A stretch of 42,843 bases of DNA from Allobosea sp. 47.2.35 (GTDB taxonomy: Bacteria; Pseudomonadota; Alphaproteobacteria; Rhizobiales; Beijerinckiaceae): contig NZ_JANLGI010000027.1 in the NCBI RefSeq assembly GCF_024655635.1, forward strand, positions 1-42,843, in the 5' to 3' direction. Every line of letters starts with the position of its first letter. Position 1 is the stretch's first letter. Shown here piece after piece: positions 16,332 to 24,821 of this stretch. Made by a program: the position numbers and the translations under genes. The notes under the pieces were generated by a model. The model was given only the letters and a program-made list of their open reading frames with translations, searched no databases and was not told the DNA's origin.

Positions 16332-16367
16332 AGCGCCGCCGGGATTGGTCCCGGCGGCGCTGTTTTT
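16332..16367 (+). terminator. strong rho-independent terminator
   Basis: A 13-bp stem (agcgccgccggga / tcccggcggcgct) with a ttgg loop is followed by gttttt. It ends the small exported-protein gene 36 bases after its stop codon. Confidence 0.9.
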
Positions 16368-16409
16368 CATGGCTCTTGTGGTCCTAGCGACTTCGAGACT
16401 GACCCGTTG

Positions 16410-16493
16410 TCAGAACGCTCCCAGAACGATCGCCATCATGAAAACGAAGGCCGCACCCATGATCAATCGGTCGAGACGTAGCGTGACACTCAT
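16410..16493 (-). CDS. 27-residue membrane peptide
   Basis: A short open frame encodes MSVTLRLDRLIMGAAFVFMM, continuing AIVLGAF and stop. It has a basic N-terminal turn followed by one 16-18 residue hydrophobic helix. An excellent ribosome site (AGGAGGGTGTG) lies directly before the ATG, which is the main argument that it is translated. I recognise no characterised family. It is convergent with the exported-protein gene and isolated on its strand. Confidence 0.6.
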   Translation of the reverse strand: MSVTLRLDRLIMGAAFVFMMAIVLGAF

Positions 16494-16885
16494 CACACCC
16501 TCCTGTGTCATTGACCTGTCGTGGAGGCTACCAGAACTGACGAAGGCCGCAAGGGGGCGGCATCATGGCGGGACCCGGACGGAGGCTAGATCACCCTTAA
16601 TCATCGGTTAAATCATTGAATAGATTTGGGGATATTTCTCACTGCGCGATTTCGCCGCGAGCACTCTCCAGCGCGCCGCCACGGCTTCGCCACGGTTCGA
16701 CCTGCGAGCTCGACAGGCTGATCTTGGCGACATCCAGAAAGCACCGGCAAGCTGCCGAAAAGGCACCGGTTAAGGCCGAAAACGGCGCATTAAGGCCCGG
16801 TTCACCACGGTGCCAAAGTTAATCCGCCTGTGGCGGCCAGGGCGCACTCGGTTGAGAAACCGTTCACCAAGCGGTTCGCATTTGA
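16494..16885. other. 392-bp gap without a recognisable gene
   Basis: No convincing reading frame is seen. The left end carries the ribosome site of the 27-residue peptide. An AT-richer patch near 16590-16640 (ttaatcatcggttaaatcattgaa) could hold a promoter, but I see no clear -35/-10 pair. Several copies of ggcaccgg/ccgaaaa-like words occur at 16740-16810 without forming a clear repeat array. Confidence 0.4.
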
Positions 16886-18028
16886 ATGGTCATGCGACGC
16901 GCTCATCTCGCCCTCATCGCACTCGGCATCGTCGGCGCAGCCGGCCTTGCGGGCTGCGGCAAGTTCCAGAAGCCGCAGCGCGCCGCCTGGCGCGACCAGG
17001 CGGAGGCGGCCTGCATGGCCTCGCGCCAGGTGCAGATCTCGTCCTATGTCAGCCTGCGCGGCAAGGCGATCGACGGGCCCGGCACCTGCGGCATGCAGCA
17101 GCCGCTGAAGGTCTCGGCTTTCTCCAACGGCGGCATCGGGCTGACCAGCTCGGCCACCCTCTCCTGCCCGGTCGTCGCGACCACCGACAAGTGGCTGGCC
17201 GAGGTGGTGCAGCCGGCCGCGATGAACGTGCTCGGCGCCCAGGTCATCGAGATGCGGGCCGGCTCCTATTCCTGCCGCGCGATGAACAACGGCACGGGCA
17301 CGTCGCGCACATCGGAGCACGCCTTCGGCAATGCCGTCGACATCTTCTCCTTCCGGCTCAACGATAACCGCGTGATCACGGTGAAGGACGGCTGGCGCGG
17401 CTCGCCCGAGGAGCAGAACTTCCTGCGCGAGGTCTTCGTCGGAGCCTGCGAGCATTTCTCGACGGTGCTCGGCCCGGGCGCAGACCCCTTCCACTACGAT
17501 CATTTCCATATCGACCTGGCCCGGCATTCGAAGGGCCGGCACATCTGCAAGCCGGTGATCAAGTACACGCCGAACTACAACCTGCAGCCGCCGGACCCGG
17601 CACGCTCCTATTCGTCGGCCCAGACGCTGCCGCGCGGCGTGGCGCCGGCCGGCACCATGGTCGCTGGCGGCGGGCTGATGCGGCAGCCGAGCGAAGGCCT
17701 GCGTCCGCCCGGCGCCGTGCAGGGCGGCTATCCGGTCGCGAGCTACGGCCGCGGCCAGCCGCAAGGTCTCGATGCGCAGCAACGCTTCCTCGAGCAATAC
17801 GACGCACGCCAGAAGCAAGGGCGCTACCAGCCGCAGCCCTTGCCGAGTGAGAACCGCGGGCCACTCGCCTTGCCGGGCGCCGTCGAGCCCTCGGAGGAAG
17901 AGGCCGCCTTCGGCGATGGCGGCGGCTCCGGCGTCATGGACCAGCAGGATTCCGAGGAAGCGTTGCCGATCAATCCCCGGAACGATCCTTTCGCCTATAG
18001 CTCCGGCCGCACGCCGCCGCGGCGATAA
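16886..18028 (+). CDS. extensin-like family lipoprotein, putative peptidoglycan hydrolase
   Basis: This 380-residue protein starts with a lipoprotein signal (hydrophobic segment then LAGC, Cys about 24). The extensin-like C-terminal family domain covers about 30-235 with the zinc-site motifs SEHAFGNAVD (about 143-152) and HYDHFHIDLARH (about 202-213), as in LAS/M15 metallopeptidases. The remaining 145 residues are a Pro/Gln/Gly-rich low-complexity tail. It probably cleaves peptidoglycan in the cell envelope; the substrate bond is not known. ATG at 16886 or 16892 are both possible. It ends ten bases from the convergent mepA stop. Confidence 0.82.
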   Translation: MVMRRAHLALIALGIVGAAGLAGCGKFQKPQRAAWRDQAEAACMASRQVQISSYVSLRGKAIDGPGTCGMQQPLKVSAFSNGGIGLTSSATLSCPVVATTDKWLAEVVQPAAMNVLGAQVIEMRAGSYSCRAMNNGTGTSRTSEHAFGNAVDIFSFRLNDNRVITVKDGWRGSPEEQNFLREVFVGACEHFSTVLGPGADPFHYDHFHIDLARHSKGRHICKPVIKYTPNYNLQPPDPARSYSSAQTLPRGVAPAGTMVAGGGLMRQPSEGLRPPGAVQGGYPVASYGRGQPQGLDAQQRFLEQYDARQKQGRYQPQPLPSENRGPLALPGAVEPSEEEAAFGDGGGSGVMDQQDSEEALPINPRNDPFAYSSGRTPPRR

Positions 18029-18037
18029 ACCGCCGGC

Positions 18038-18976
18038 CTAGCGCGAGACAAGAACCTGCCGGCATTCCGGCGGCAAGGCATCCAGCGACATCGGCGGCTT
18101 CGGCTTGGGCTTCGGTCCGGGCTTGGGCTTCGGCGGATTGAAGATCGCCTCGTGCTGGCGCTCGACCCAGCCGCTGAGCTCCGCTCCGCAGCCATCGCCG
18201 AAATTAGGCGGTTCCTGCCCCTGGCAGCTCGCCATGCCGGCCGGGCAGGCCAGCCGGATATGGAAATGATAGTTGTGGCCCCAGATCGGCCGTACCTTCT
18301 CCAGCCAGCTCTTGTCGGCGCCGGCCTCGCGGCAGAGCGCGACCTTGAGCGCAGGGTTCACGAAGATACGCTCGACCTTCGGCTCGGCCGCGACGGTGCG
18401 GATCAGGCGGGTATGGGCCGGCGTCCAGTGGCGGGGATCGACATCGCGCCAGTCGGAGCGGGCCATGTTGACCGCCGACATGTTCTCGCGCTGCTCGCGG
18501 TCGAGCCGGCCGCGCGGCATCGGCGTCAGCCAGACATCGGCATCGAGCCCGATCTGGTGCGAGGCATGACCGGTCAGCATCGGGCCGCCGCGCGGCTGCG
18601 ACATGTCGCCGACGAGGAGCCCGGCCCAGCCGGTGATGCGCGGCACGTCGCGGGCGAGCTTCTCCAGATAGTCGATGAGGATCGGGTGGCCCCAGTTGCG
18701 GTTGCGGTTCAGCCGCATGACCTGCCAGCTCGGCCCATCGACCGGCAGCGCCTCGGCACCAGCAAGGCAGCCGCGTGCATAGGAGCCGATGGCACGCGCC
18801 TGCATGCTCGCCGGCTCGGTCTTCTGACCGAAGAGCGAGCGGGCGGCATCGGGCCAGGCCGCGATATTGGCGGCGCGGGTCTTCGCCTCCTGGTCAGCCG
18901 TCGACTGGGCCTGACCTGCTGCCGGCAGAAGGACGAGCGGCACTAATAGAACCGCGATTCGGGAGATGATGCGCAT
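18038..18976 (-). CDS. mepA: penicillin-insensitive murein endopeptidase
   Basis: This 312-residue periplasmic zinc enzyme cuts D-Ala-mDAP cross-links. The signal peptide is at 1-23 (MRIISRIAVLLVPLVLLPAA). Family motifs are RNRNWGHP, GHASHQIGLDADVWL (zinc His and Asp) and HNYHFHIRLACP (zinc His). The C-terminus has a Pro/Lys repeat (PKPKPGPKPKPKPP) and two extra cysteines. The ATG at 18976 is fixed by the signal peptide; the frame extends upstream without signal-like sequence. It faces the extensin-like gene tail to tail, so two enzymes of the same metallopeptidase superfamily lie side by side. Confidence 0.93.
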   Translation of the reverse strand: MRIISRIAVLLVPLVLLPAAGQAQSTADQEAKTRAANIAAWPDAARSLFGQKTEPASMQARAIGSYARGCLAGAEALPVDGPSWQVMRLNRNRNWGHPILIDYLEKLARDVPRITGWAGLLVGDMSQPRGGPMLTGHASHQIGLDADVWLTPMPRGRLDREQRENMSAVNMARSDWRDVDPRHWTPAHTRLIRTVAAEPKVERIFVNPALKVALCREAGADKSWLEKVRPIWGHNYHFHIRLACPAGMASCQGQEPPNFGDGCGAELSGWVERQHEAIFNPPKPKPGPKPKPKPPMSLDALPPECRQVLVSR

Positions 18977-19093
18977 GGCGTGAGAATCGCCGCGACCGTC
19001 CATGGCGGTCAAGCGCGATGGCTGGACAAGCGGCGCAACGAATTGCAGCCTTGCGCAACGGCGACGCAAGACGCGCCCTTCAGGGAGATATCG

Positions 19094-20074
19094 ATGACGG
19101 CCATGATCGACCGCCGCAGTGTTCTTGCCGGCGCTGGCGCCCTTCTCGCGGCGCCGAGCGCAGGCTTTGGCCAGCAACCCTGGCCGCAGGGGCGGCTGCT
19201 CAAGCTCGTGGTGCCGTTCCCGCCGGCCGGCGCGACCGACGTGCTGGCGCGGCTCGTCGCCGACAAGCTCGGCCAGACCTGGGGCACAAATATCGTGGTC
19301 GAGAACCGGCCGGGCGCCGGCGGCAATATCGGCACCGACGCCGTCGCCAAGGCCGAGCCGACCGGCGACACCTTCCTGATCGTCTCGGTGGGCATGGCGA
19401 CCAACCAGTATCTCTATCAGAAGCTGACCTACGACCCGGCCAAGGACCTGGCGCCGATCACCATGGTCGCGATGGTTCCCAACCTGCTCGTCGCCAACAA
19501 GACCCTGCCGGTGAACAATGTCGCCGAGCTGATCGCCTATGCGAAGGCCAATCCCGGCAAGCTGACCTATGGCTCATCCGGCGTCGGCACCTCCGTGCAT
19601 CTCTGCGGCGAGCTGTTCCAGAAGCTGACCGGCACCAAGATGGTGCATGTGCCCTATCGCGGCACGGCCCAAGCCACGCAGGACCTGATCGGCGGGCGCA
19701 TCGACCTGATCTTCGACAATATCCCGCAGGCGCTGCCCCATGTGCGCGCCGGCTCGATCCGCGGCTTCGGCATCACCACGGCGAAGCGCTCGCCGACGGC
19801 GCCGGAATTCGCGCCGATCGCCGAGACCGTGCCGGGCTTCGACGTCTCCTCCTGGTTCGCGCTGTTCGCGCCGGCCAGAACGCCGGCCGCCGTCATCGCC
19901 AAGATCCAGGCCGATACCAAGGCGGGGATCGCCGACCCGGCGGTGCGCGCCAAGATGGATGCGCTCGCGGCCGAGCCCGTCGGCAACAGTCCCGAAGAGC
20001 TCGGTGCTTTCCTGCAGGCTGAAATGAAGCGCTGGGGCGACCTGATCAAGGAGGTCGGGCTCAAGGTGGAGTGA
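19094..20074 (+). CDS. Bug-family (tripartite tricarboxylate) solute-binding protein
   Basis: This 326-residue periplasmic binding protein of the TctC/Bug family has a twin-arginine-like signal (DRRSVLAGAGALLAAP) and the family blocks VVPFPPAGATDVLARL, VENRPGAGGNIGTDAVAKA, YGSSGVGTSVHL, VPYRGTAQATQDLIGGRIDL and FDNIPQALPHVRAG. The ATG at 19094 has AGGGAGA nearby. No TctA/TctB membrane partners are present in the window, so it is an orphan, as is common for this family. The ligand (a carboxylate) is unknown. Confidence 0.92.
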   Translation: MTAMIDRRSVLAGAGALLAAPSAGFGQQPWPQGRLLKLVVPFPPAGATDVLARLVADKLGQTWGTNIVVENRPGAGGNIGTDAVAKAEPTGDTFLIVSVGMATNQYLYQKLTYDPAKDLAPITMVAMVPNLLVANKTLPVNNVAELIAYAKANPGKLTYGSSGVGTSVHLCGELFQKLTGTKMVHVPYRGTAQATQDLIGGRIDLIFDNIPQALPHVRAGSIRGFGITTAKRSPTAPEFAPIAETVPGFDVSSWFALFAPARTPAAVIAKIQADTKAGIADPAVRAKMDALAAEPVGNSPEELGAFLQAEMKRWGDLIKEVGLKVE

Positions 20075-20165
20075 CGCCACGCTCACGCTGCGGAACCCAG
20101 CGTTCGCAGCTGGCGTTTCCCGTCAGACCGCGCCCGGAACGGGCGTCACGAAACGGGAGTTCGCC

Positions 20166-20336
20166 ATGTCCACCGTCCTCATCGTCGTGCTGCTCGTCCT
20201 GCTTCTGGGCGGTGGCGGCTATTACGGCCATCGCAGCTATGGAACGGCAGGGCTCGGCGGCGTGCTCGGCCTCGTGCTGACGATCGTGCTGATCCTGTGG
20301 CTGCTCGGCGCCATCGGCGGCGCAAGGATCGCCTGA
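20166..20336 (+). CDS. DUF3309-like small membrane protein
   Basis: This 56-residue protein has two hydrophobic segments (about 3-17 and 31-50) separated by a Gly/Tyr-rich turn GGGGYYGHRSYGTAGLGG, the pattern of DUF3309 proteins of alphaproteobacteria. Function is unknown. A ribosome site (gggag) sits six bases before the ATG. It lies 91 bp downstream of the Bug protein gene and may be read from its own promoter. Confidence 0.78.
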   Translation: MSTVLIVVLLVLLLGGGGYYGHRSYGTAGLGGVLGLVLTIVLILWLLGAIGGARIA

Positions 20337-20356
20337 TCCGGGACGGCTGTGACCGG

Positions 20357-20653
20357 TCAGGTCGCGTCAGGCCGATCGGTTGCGGCGGGCTCGGCCGCGA
20401 TCTTGGCGCAGATCGCCTTGAACAGCACCGCCGACCGGCACTGGCTCTGAATCCACCACAGGTTGAGTGCCACCAGACAGGCCAGAGCGAGCGCGACGGC
20501 CGTGACGTCGCCGATCCAGGCGCCGTAGGTGCCGAAGAGCACGACCGGCGCGAGATAAGGCAGGGACGACAGGAAAGCCGGCAGGAAGCCGGCATCGGCC
20601 GCTGCCGCCTGCGCGACATAGCTTCGCTCTTCGTCCGTCAGATCGATCGCCAC
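20357..20653 (-). CDS. small two-helix membrane protein, unknown function
   Basis: This 98-residue protein has an acidic cytoplasmic-type N-terminus (MAIDLTDEERSYVAQ) and two predicted membrane helices (about 28-42 and 48-68, GTYGAWIGDVTAVALALA), with a charged tail. A GTG start is preceded by GGAGGG seven bases upstream. I recognise no family. It is convergent with the DUF3309 gene and follows the ornithine cyclodeaminase-like gene by 35 bp on the same strand. Confidence 0.65.
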   Translation of the reverse strand: MAIDLTDEERSYVAQAAAADAGFLPAFLSSLPYLAPVVLFGTYGAWIGDVTAVALALACLVALNLWWIQSQCRSAVLFKAICAKIAAEPAATDRPDAT

Positions 20654-20688
20654 CGGCTATCCCTCCCCGGACCGAAGCAGAGTGCCGC

Positions 20689-21636
20689 TTAGGCGCGACG
20701 CTCCCAGACCGCGACGGCGGCCGCCAGATCCTCGAGCGCGACGCCAACCGACTTGAACAGCGTGATGCCGCCGCCCTCGACCGGCCCGGCGATCCGGCCA
20801 TGGCAGAGATCGGCCAGCGTGCCCGCGATCCTGTCGGCGCTGTAGCTGCCTTCGGCGATGGCGACGGCGACGTCTCCGCCCTCATCGATCGCCTTGCTGG
20901 AATCGACGATCACGCGGGCGCGATGCAGGGCGTCGGCATCGGCCTCGCGCATCTGCATGGTGAAGCCGCCGATCAGATCGAGATGCGCCTCGCGCTTCAG
21001 CCAGTGGCCGTGGATCAAGGGCTCGGTCGCGTTCGTGGCGCAGGAGATGATGTCGGCGGTGCGGGCCTCGCCTTCGAGATCGGTCGTAGCGCGGGCCTCG
21101 ATGCCGTCCTTCGCCAGTTCGGCGACGGTGGCCTCCGCCGCTTCAGGCCGCCGCGCCCAGACCGCGATCTCGGTCAGCGGACGGACGGAGCGATGCGCCT
21201 TGATGATGAAGGGCGCAAGCGCGCCGGCCCCGACCATCAGCATGCGGCTGGATTCGGGATTGGACATGTAGCGCGAGGCCAGCGCGGAGGCCGCCGCCGT
21301 GCGCCAGGTCGTCAAACGGTTGCCGTCCATCACCGCGAGCGGCTTGCCGGTCGCGCCGTCCATCAGCAGATAGGCGCCCATCACGCCCGGCAGGTTGCGC
21401 TTGCCGTTGCCGAAGAAGACCGAGACGATCTTGGTGCCGATATAGGGATTGGCGACGTCCGGCCCGCTCCAGGCCGGCATGGTCAGCAGGATGGCGTCGG
21501 TCTCGTCCGGGCGCTGGATCGCGTACTGGCCGCGCTTGGGCGCGATGACCTCGCTGCGGAAGGCGTCGTCGAGGATGTCGATGAGGCCGGGGTAACTCAG
21601 GGCCGCATCGATCTCGGCCACATCGAAAAGTCGCAT
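20689..21636 (-). CDS. ornithine cyclodeaminase/mu-crystallin family protein
   Basis: This 315-residue NAD(P)-binding enzyme of the OCD/mu-crystallin family has the Rossmann glycine motif VGAGALAPFIIKAH (about 136), the family blocks GTKIVSVFFGN and GKPLAVMDGNRLTTWRTAAASALAS, and a C-terminal LFKSVGVALEDLAAA. Members act as ornithine cyclodeaminase, alanine dehydrogenase or ketimine reductase; the substrate cannot be told here. The start ATG (21634-21636) overlaps the stop of the LapA-domain gene in TGATG, so the two are translationally coupled. Confidence 0.88.
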   Translation of the reverse strand: MRLFDVAEIDAALSYPGLIDILDDAFRSEVIAPKRGQYAIQRPDETDAILLTMPAWSGPDVANPYIGTKIVSVFFGNGKRNLPGVMGAYLLMDGATGKPLAVMDGNRLTTWRTAAASALASRYMSNPESSRMLMVGAGALAPFIIKAHRSVRPLTEIAVWARRPEAAEATVAELAKDGIEARATTDLEGEARTADIISCATNATEPLIHGHWLKREAHLDLIGGFTMQMREADADALHRARVIVDSSKAIDEGGDVAVAIAEGSYSADRIAGTLADLCHGRIAGPVEGGGITLFKSVGVALEDLAAAVAVWERRA

Positions 21637-21974
21637 CAATTCCGTCCGTTGGTCAGTGCCGGCAGCGCGGAGTCGGGCACGGCCGAGCGCAGCGCCTGGG
21701 TTTCGGAGCGCAGCGCCTCCGCCTCGCGGCGATTGCGGCGCGCCGCCTTGCGGTGCTTGCCCTGCGCGATCCAGGAAGCCAGGCCGCCGACGAGCACGCC
21801 GACGGCGATGGCGGCCAGCACGACCGCGAAAAGCGGCAGCTCGTAGGAGAGCATGGGCAGGTCGCGGCTGAAGGGATCGAGCGAAACGCGCACCGGGCCG
21901 CGATTGGCGATCGAGAACAGCACGATCACCAGCGCGACGGGAACCAGCACCAGCGCCTTGAAAAAGGCCTTCAT
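21636..21974 (-). CDS. LapA-domain (DUF1049) inner-membrane protein
   Basis: This 112-residue protein has two transmembrane helices (about 3-23 and 45-70) around a short periplasmic loop ending in SIANRGPVRVSLDPF, the DUF1049/LapA hallmark. A basic coiled-coil cytoplasmic tail follows. In enterobacteria LapA works with LapB in LPS assembly control; no lapB is visible here. The ATG at 21974 has GGAG six bases before it. It lies between ihfB and the ornithine cyclodeaminase-like gene, a common order in this group. Confidence 0.85.
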   Translation of the reverse strand: MKAFFKALVLVPVALVIVLFSIANRGPVRVSLDPFSRDLPMLSYELPLFAVVLAAIAVGVLVGGLASWIAQGKHRKAARRNRREAEALRSETQALRSAVPDSALPALTNGRN

Positions 21975-22012
21975 CACAATCTCCGTGCGGCTGCGGGGCC
22001 TTACGCTTGCGC

Positions 22013-22297
22013 TCAATCCTTGCCGTTGAGGCGCAGCCGCAGCTCCTTGCCCGTCTTGAAGACGGGGACGAACTTCTCCTCGACCTCCACCGCGTCGCCC
22101 GTGCGAGGATTACGGCCGATGCGGGCCGAGCGGCCCTTGCGCGAGAAGGCGCCGAAGCCGCGCAGCTCCACCCGGTCGCCCCGCGCCAACGCCTTCACGA
22201 TCTCGTCCAGAATAGCCGAGACGATGTTCTCGATGTCGCGCTGGTAGAGGTGGGTGTTGCGGTCGGCGATCCGCTGAACGAGTTCGGATTTAATCAT
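22013..22297 (-). CDS. ihfB: integration host factor subunit beta
   Basis: This 94-residue HU/IHF-family DNA-bending protein starts MIKSELVQRIADRN. It has the beta-arm region RKGRSARIGRNPRTGDAV (about 55-72) with the family Arg-Asn-Pro tip and ends in KELRLRLNGKD. IhfB pairs with IhfA to bend DNA by about 160 degrees at promoters and att sites. The ATG at 22297 fits length. It is 28 bp downstream of sppA on the same strand, the usual sppA-ihfB-lapA order. Confidence 0.95.
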   Translation of the reverse strand: MIKSELVQRIADRNTHLYQRDIENIVSAILDEIVKALARGDRVELRGFGAFSRKGRSARIGRNPRTGDAVEVEEKFVPVFKTGKELRLRLNGKD

Positions 22298-22325
22298 CGC
22301 TGGAGTATAACCATTTGTATCAACA

Positions 22326-23297
22326 TCACTTTTCAGCGGCAGGCTGCCAGAGCGCCAAGGGCGCGTCAAGCCGCAAGCCGACCGGCTGATCCGCCGCACG
22401 CGCGATCGTCGCCGCGAGCGCATCGAGGCCGGCGCCGCGCGCCATCGCCTCGGCGAAGCTCCACAGGCCCAGGGACGAGGATTCGCTGCGACGGCGCCAG
22501 TCGCGGACCTTCAGGTCCTTGGCGACGCTCTTCTCGCGCTCCATCCAGGCAATCGCCTCAGGTTCGCCGCCGATCTGATCGACGAGCTTCAGGTTCACGG
22601 CCTGGCGGCCGGAATGGACGCGCCCGTCCGAAACCGTGGCGACCTCGCCCTCGGCGAGACGACGGCGATCGCGGACCATGTCCTTGAACCAGGTGTAGTT
22701 GTCGTTGACGACGCGCTGCAGCGCCTCGCGCGCCTCCGGCGAGGTCGGCTCGAAGCCGCTGGGCGCCGCCTTGAGCGGGCTCGACTTGATCGACTCGACC
22801 TTGACGCCGACGGTGTCGAGCAGGTTCGAGACGTTCGGGAACTGGAAGAGCACACCGATCGAGCCGACGAGCGAGGTCTGGCGAGCGACGATGCGGTCGG
22901 CACCCATCGCGGCGATATAGCCGCCCGACGCCGCGACGCCGTCGACGACCGCGACCATCGGCTTCTTGGCGGCGAGCTGGCGCAAAGCCGTGTGCAGCGC
23001 CTCGGAGCCGGACGTCGTGCCGCCGGGGCTGTCGATGCGGAGCACGACGGCGGAAACCGCCTTGCTGTCCTCGACCGACTTGATCAGGTCGAGCGTGCGG
23101 CGATCGCCGGAGATGAAGCCGGAAACGGTGATGCGGGCGATATGGGCGCTCGACAGGCTGCCCGTGCTGTCGCCCTTCCAGGCGAGGCCGCCGATCACCG
23201 CCGCGACGATCACGCCGAGCACGGCGAGGACGCGCCAGAGCGTCAGCTTGCGGCGCAGGCTGCGGCGGTCTGCGAGCAGATCGGCATCGGATGACAT
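22326..23297 (-). CDS. sppA: signal peptide peptidase SppA
   Basis: This 323-residue inner-membrane serine protease clears cleaved signal peptides. It has one N-terminal membrane anchor (about 20-40). The S49 peptidase domain has the nucleophile Ser124 in VAASGGYIAAMGADRI and the probable general base Lys176 in KSSPLKAAPSG. It is the short single-domain form. GGAG lies seven bases before the ATG. It is upstream of ihfB. Confidence 0.94.
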   Translation of the reverse strand: MSSDADLLADRRSLRRKLTLWRVLAVLGVIVAAVIGGLAWKGDSTGSLSSAHIARITVSGFISGDRRTLDLIKSVEDSKAVSAVVLRIDSPGGTTSGSEALHTALRQLAAKKPMVAVVDGVAASGGYIAAMGADRIVARQTSLVGSIGVLFQFPNVSNLLDTVGVKVESIKSSPLKAAPSGFEPTSPEAREALQRVVNDNYTWFKDMVRDRRRLAEGEVATVSDGRVHSGRQAVNLKLVDQIGGEPEAIAWMEREKSVAKDLKVRDWRRRSESSSLGLWSFAEAMARGAGLDALAATIARAADQPVGLRLDAPLALWQPAAEK

Positions 23298-23369
23298 CGG
23301 AAGGCTCCTGGCGGCTGGGTCCGTGATGTAGACCTGCTGGCCCGGCCGGGCAAGGCGCGAGGCGCCGCC

Positions 23370-24659
23370 TCAGGCCGCGACCGAGGCGCGCGCCCGGTCG
23401 AGCGCGAGCAGCGCGAGGCCGCTGGCGACCGAGCGGAAGGCGTCGCCGATATGCACCTTGCCGGCGCCGAAGCGACGGTCGAACAGGCTGCGCACGGCCG
23501 GGACATAGGAGGTGCCTCCGGTCATGAAGACCGCCTCGATGCGCTCACCGCCAAGCCCGGCCTCGGCCAGCGCGCGGTCGAGCGCGGTTTCGATGGCGCC
23601 GACATCATCAGTGATCCAGCGCTCGAAATCGGTGCGGCGGATCGGCTTCTCGATGGTGACGCCCATCTGGTTGAAGCTCAGCGTCGTCTCCTCCTTATCG
23701 GAGAGAGCGACCTTGGCGGCGGAAACAGCGCGGTAGAGCTCGTAGCCGAGATCGTATTCGATGACCGTCAGCAGGTCCTCCAGCTTGCCGGGCTCGACGG
23801 CTTCGCGGATCAGGGCGTTGAGCTCGGCCATGGTCTCGCGGCTCTTCATCAACGAGAGCTTGTGCCATTGCGCGAAGGCGGCGTGATAATGCGCCGGCAC
23901 CGGCAGGAGCTTGCCGAAGGAGCGATAATCCGTGCCCTTGCCGAGCGCCGGGGACACCGCATGTTCGATGATGCGGTAGTCGAAGGTGTCGCCGGCGACG
24001 CCGACACCGGCATGGGAGAGCGGGATCGCCTCCAGCCCGCCGTTCCGGCCGGGCTCGAAGCGCATCACCGAGAAGTCGCTGGTGCCGCCGCCGAAATCGG
24101 CGACCAGCATGGTCTGCGGCGTCTTCAGGTCGCGGGCGTACCAGTAGGCGGCGCCGAGCGGCTCATAGGCGAAATCGACCTGGTTCATGCCGGCCTTGCC
24201 GTAGGAGCCCTTCAGGCGGCCGACCGCAAGCTCCTCGTCCGGCCGCTCGCCGGCGAAGACGACCGGGCGGCCGGAGACCAAGGGCAGCGCGTCATGGCCC
24301 GGCAGATCCGCCGTGAGATCGGACAGGAAGACGCCGATCAGGTCCTCCAGCCGGAAGAGCTTGCCGAAGAGCCGGGTCTCTTGGAAGGCGCGGCTGGAGA
24401 GATGGGTCTTGAGCGATTGCAGAAAGCGATGCTCGGTCGTCATCCCCAGGGCCATGTCGAGCGCATCGGGACCGCTGACATGGGTGATGCTGGTCTCCGG
24501 CGGACGGCCCTCGCGCCAGAACATCAGCGCCGAGCGATAGGCGTCGACCGCGCCCTGCTTCGTCGCGAAGGAGCGCGTCATGACCGAACCGTCCGGCCCC
24601 GCCAGCGCAACGACGCTGTTGGTGGTGCCGAAGTCGATGCCGATAGCGGCGGGGGTCAT
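23370..24659 (-). CDS. Hsp70-family protein, YegD-like
   Basis: This 429-residue ATPase-domain-only Hsp70 relative has phosphate-1 loop IGIDFGTTNSVVAL (6-19), phosphate-2 loop VADFGGGTSDFSV (about 190) and adenosine motif FMTGGTSYVPAVRSLF (about 380). It has no substrate-binding domain, as in E. coli YegD. Partner and function are unknown. It sits between sppA and rpsA on the same strand, but a large palindrome upstream suggests a separate transcript. Confidence 0.9.
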   Translation of the reverse strand: MTPAAIGIDFGTTNSVVALAGPDGSVMTRSFATKQGAVDAYRSALMFWREGRPPETSITHVSGPDALDMALGMTTEHRFLQSLKTHLSSRAFQETRLFGKLFRLEDLIGVFLSDLTADLPGHDALPLVSGRPVVFAGERPDEELAVGRLKGSYGKAGMNQVDFAYEPLGAAYWYARDLKTPQTMLVADFGGGTSDFSVMRFEPGRNGGLEAIPLSHAGVGVAGDTFDYRIIEHAVSPALGKGTDYRSFGKLLPVPAHYHAAFAQWHKLSLMKSRETMAELNALIREAVEPGKLEDLLTVIEYDLGYELYRAVSAAKVALSDKEETTLSFNQMGVTIEKPIRRTDFERWITDDVGAIETALDRALAEAGLGGERIEAVFMTGGTSYVPAVRSLFDRRFGAGKVHIGDAFRSVASGLALLALDRARASVAA

Positions 24660-24687
24660 GGCGCTTCTCCTCTTGCGGGACAGACGA

Positions 24688-24739
24688 CCCAGCCCTCATC
24701 CCGAAGCATGTTGCAGCGTGCCTCGGGATGAGGGCTGGG
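24688..24739. repeat. perfect 17-bp-arm palindromic repeat
   Basis: The arms cccagccctcatcccga (24688-24704) and tcgggatgagggctggg (24723-24739) are perfectly complementary around an 18-nt loop that itself contains gca/tgc. Elements of the form agccctcatcc-ggatgagggct are frequent dispersed intergenic repeats in Rhizobiales, as I recall. It separates the Hsp70-like gene from rpsA and could stop read-through or stabilise mRNA ends. Confidence 0.75.
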
Positions 24740-24755
24740 CAAAATCAACCGAAAC

Positions 24756-24785
24756 AAAAGCCCGCGCGGATCGCTCCGCGCGGGC
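24756..24785 (-). terminator. rho-independent terminator of rpsA
   Basis: An 11-bp GC stem (gcccgcgcgga/tccgcgcgggc) with a 4-nt loop is followed on the minus strand by TTTTGTTT. It lies 36 bases beyond the rpsA stop. Confidence 0.85.
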
Positions 24786-24821
24786 CGAATTCAAAGGCCG
24801 GCCGCTTTCGCGGCCGAAACC

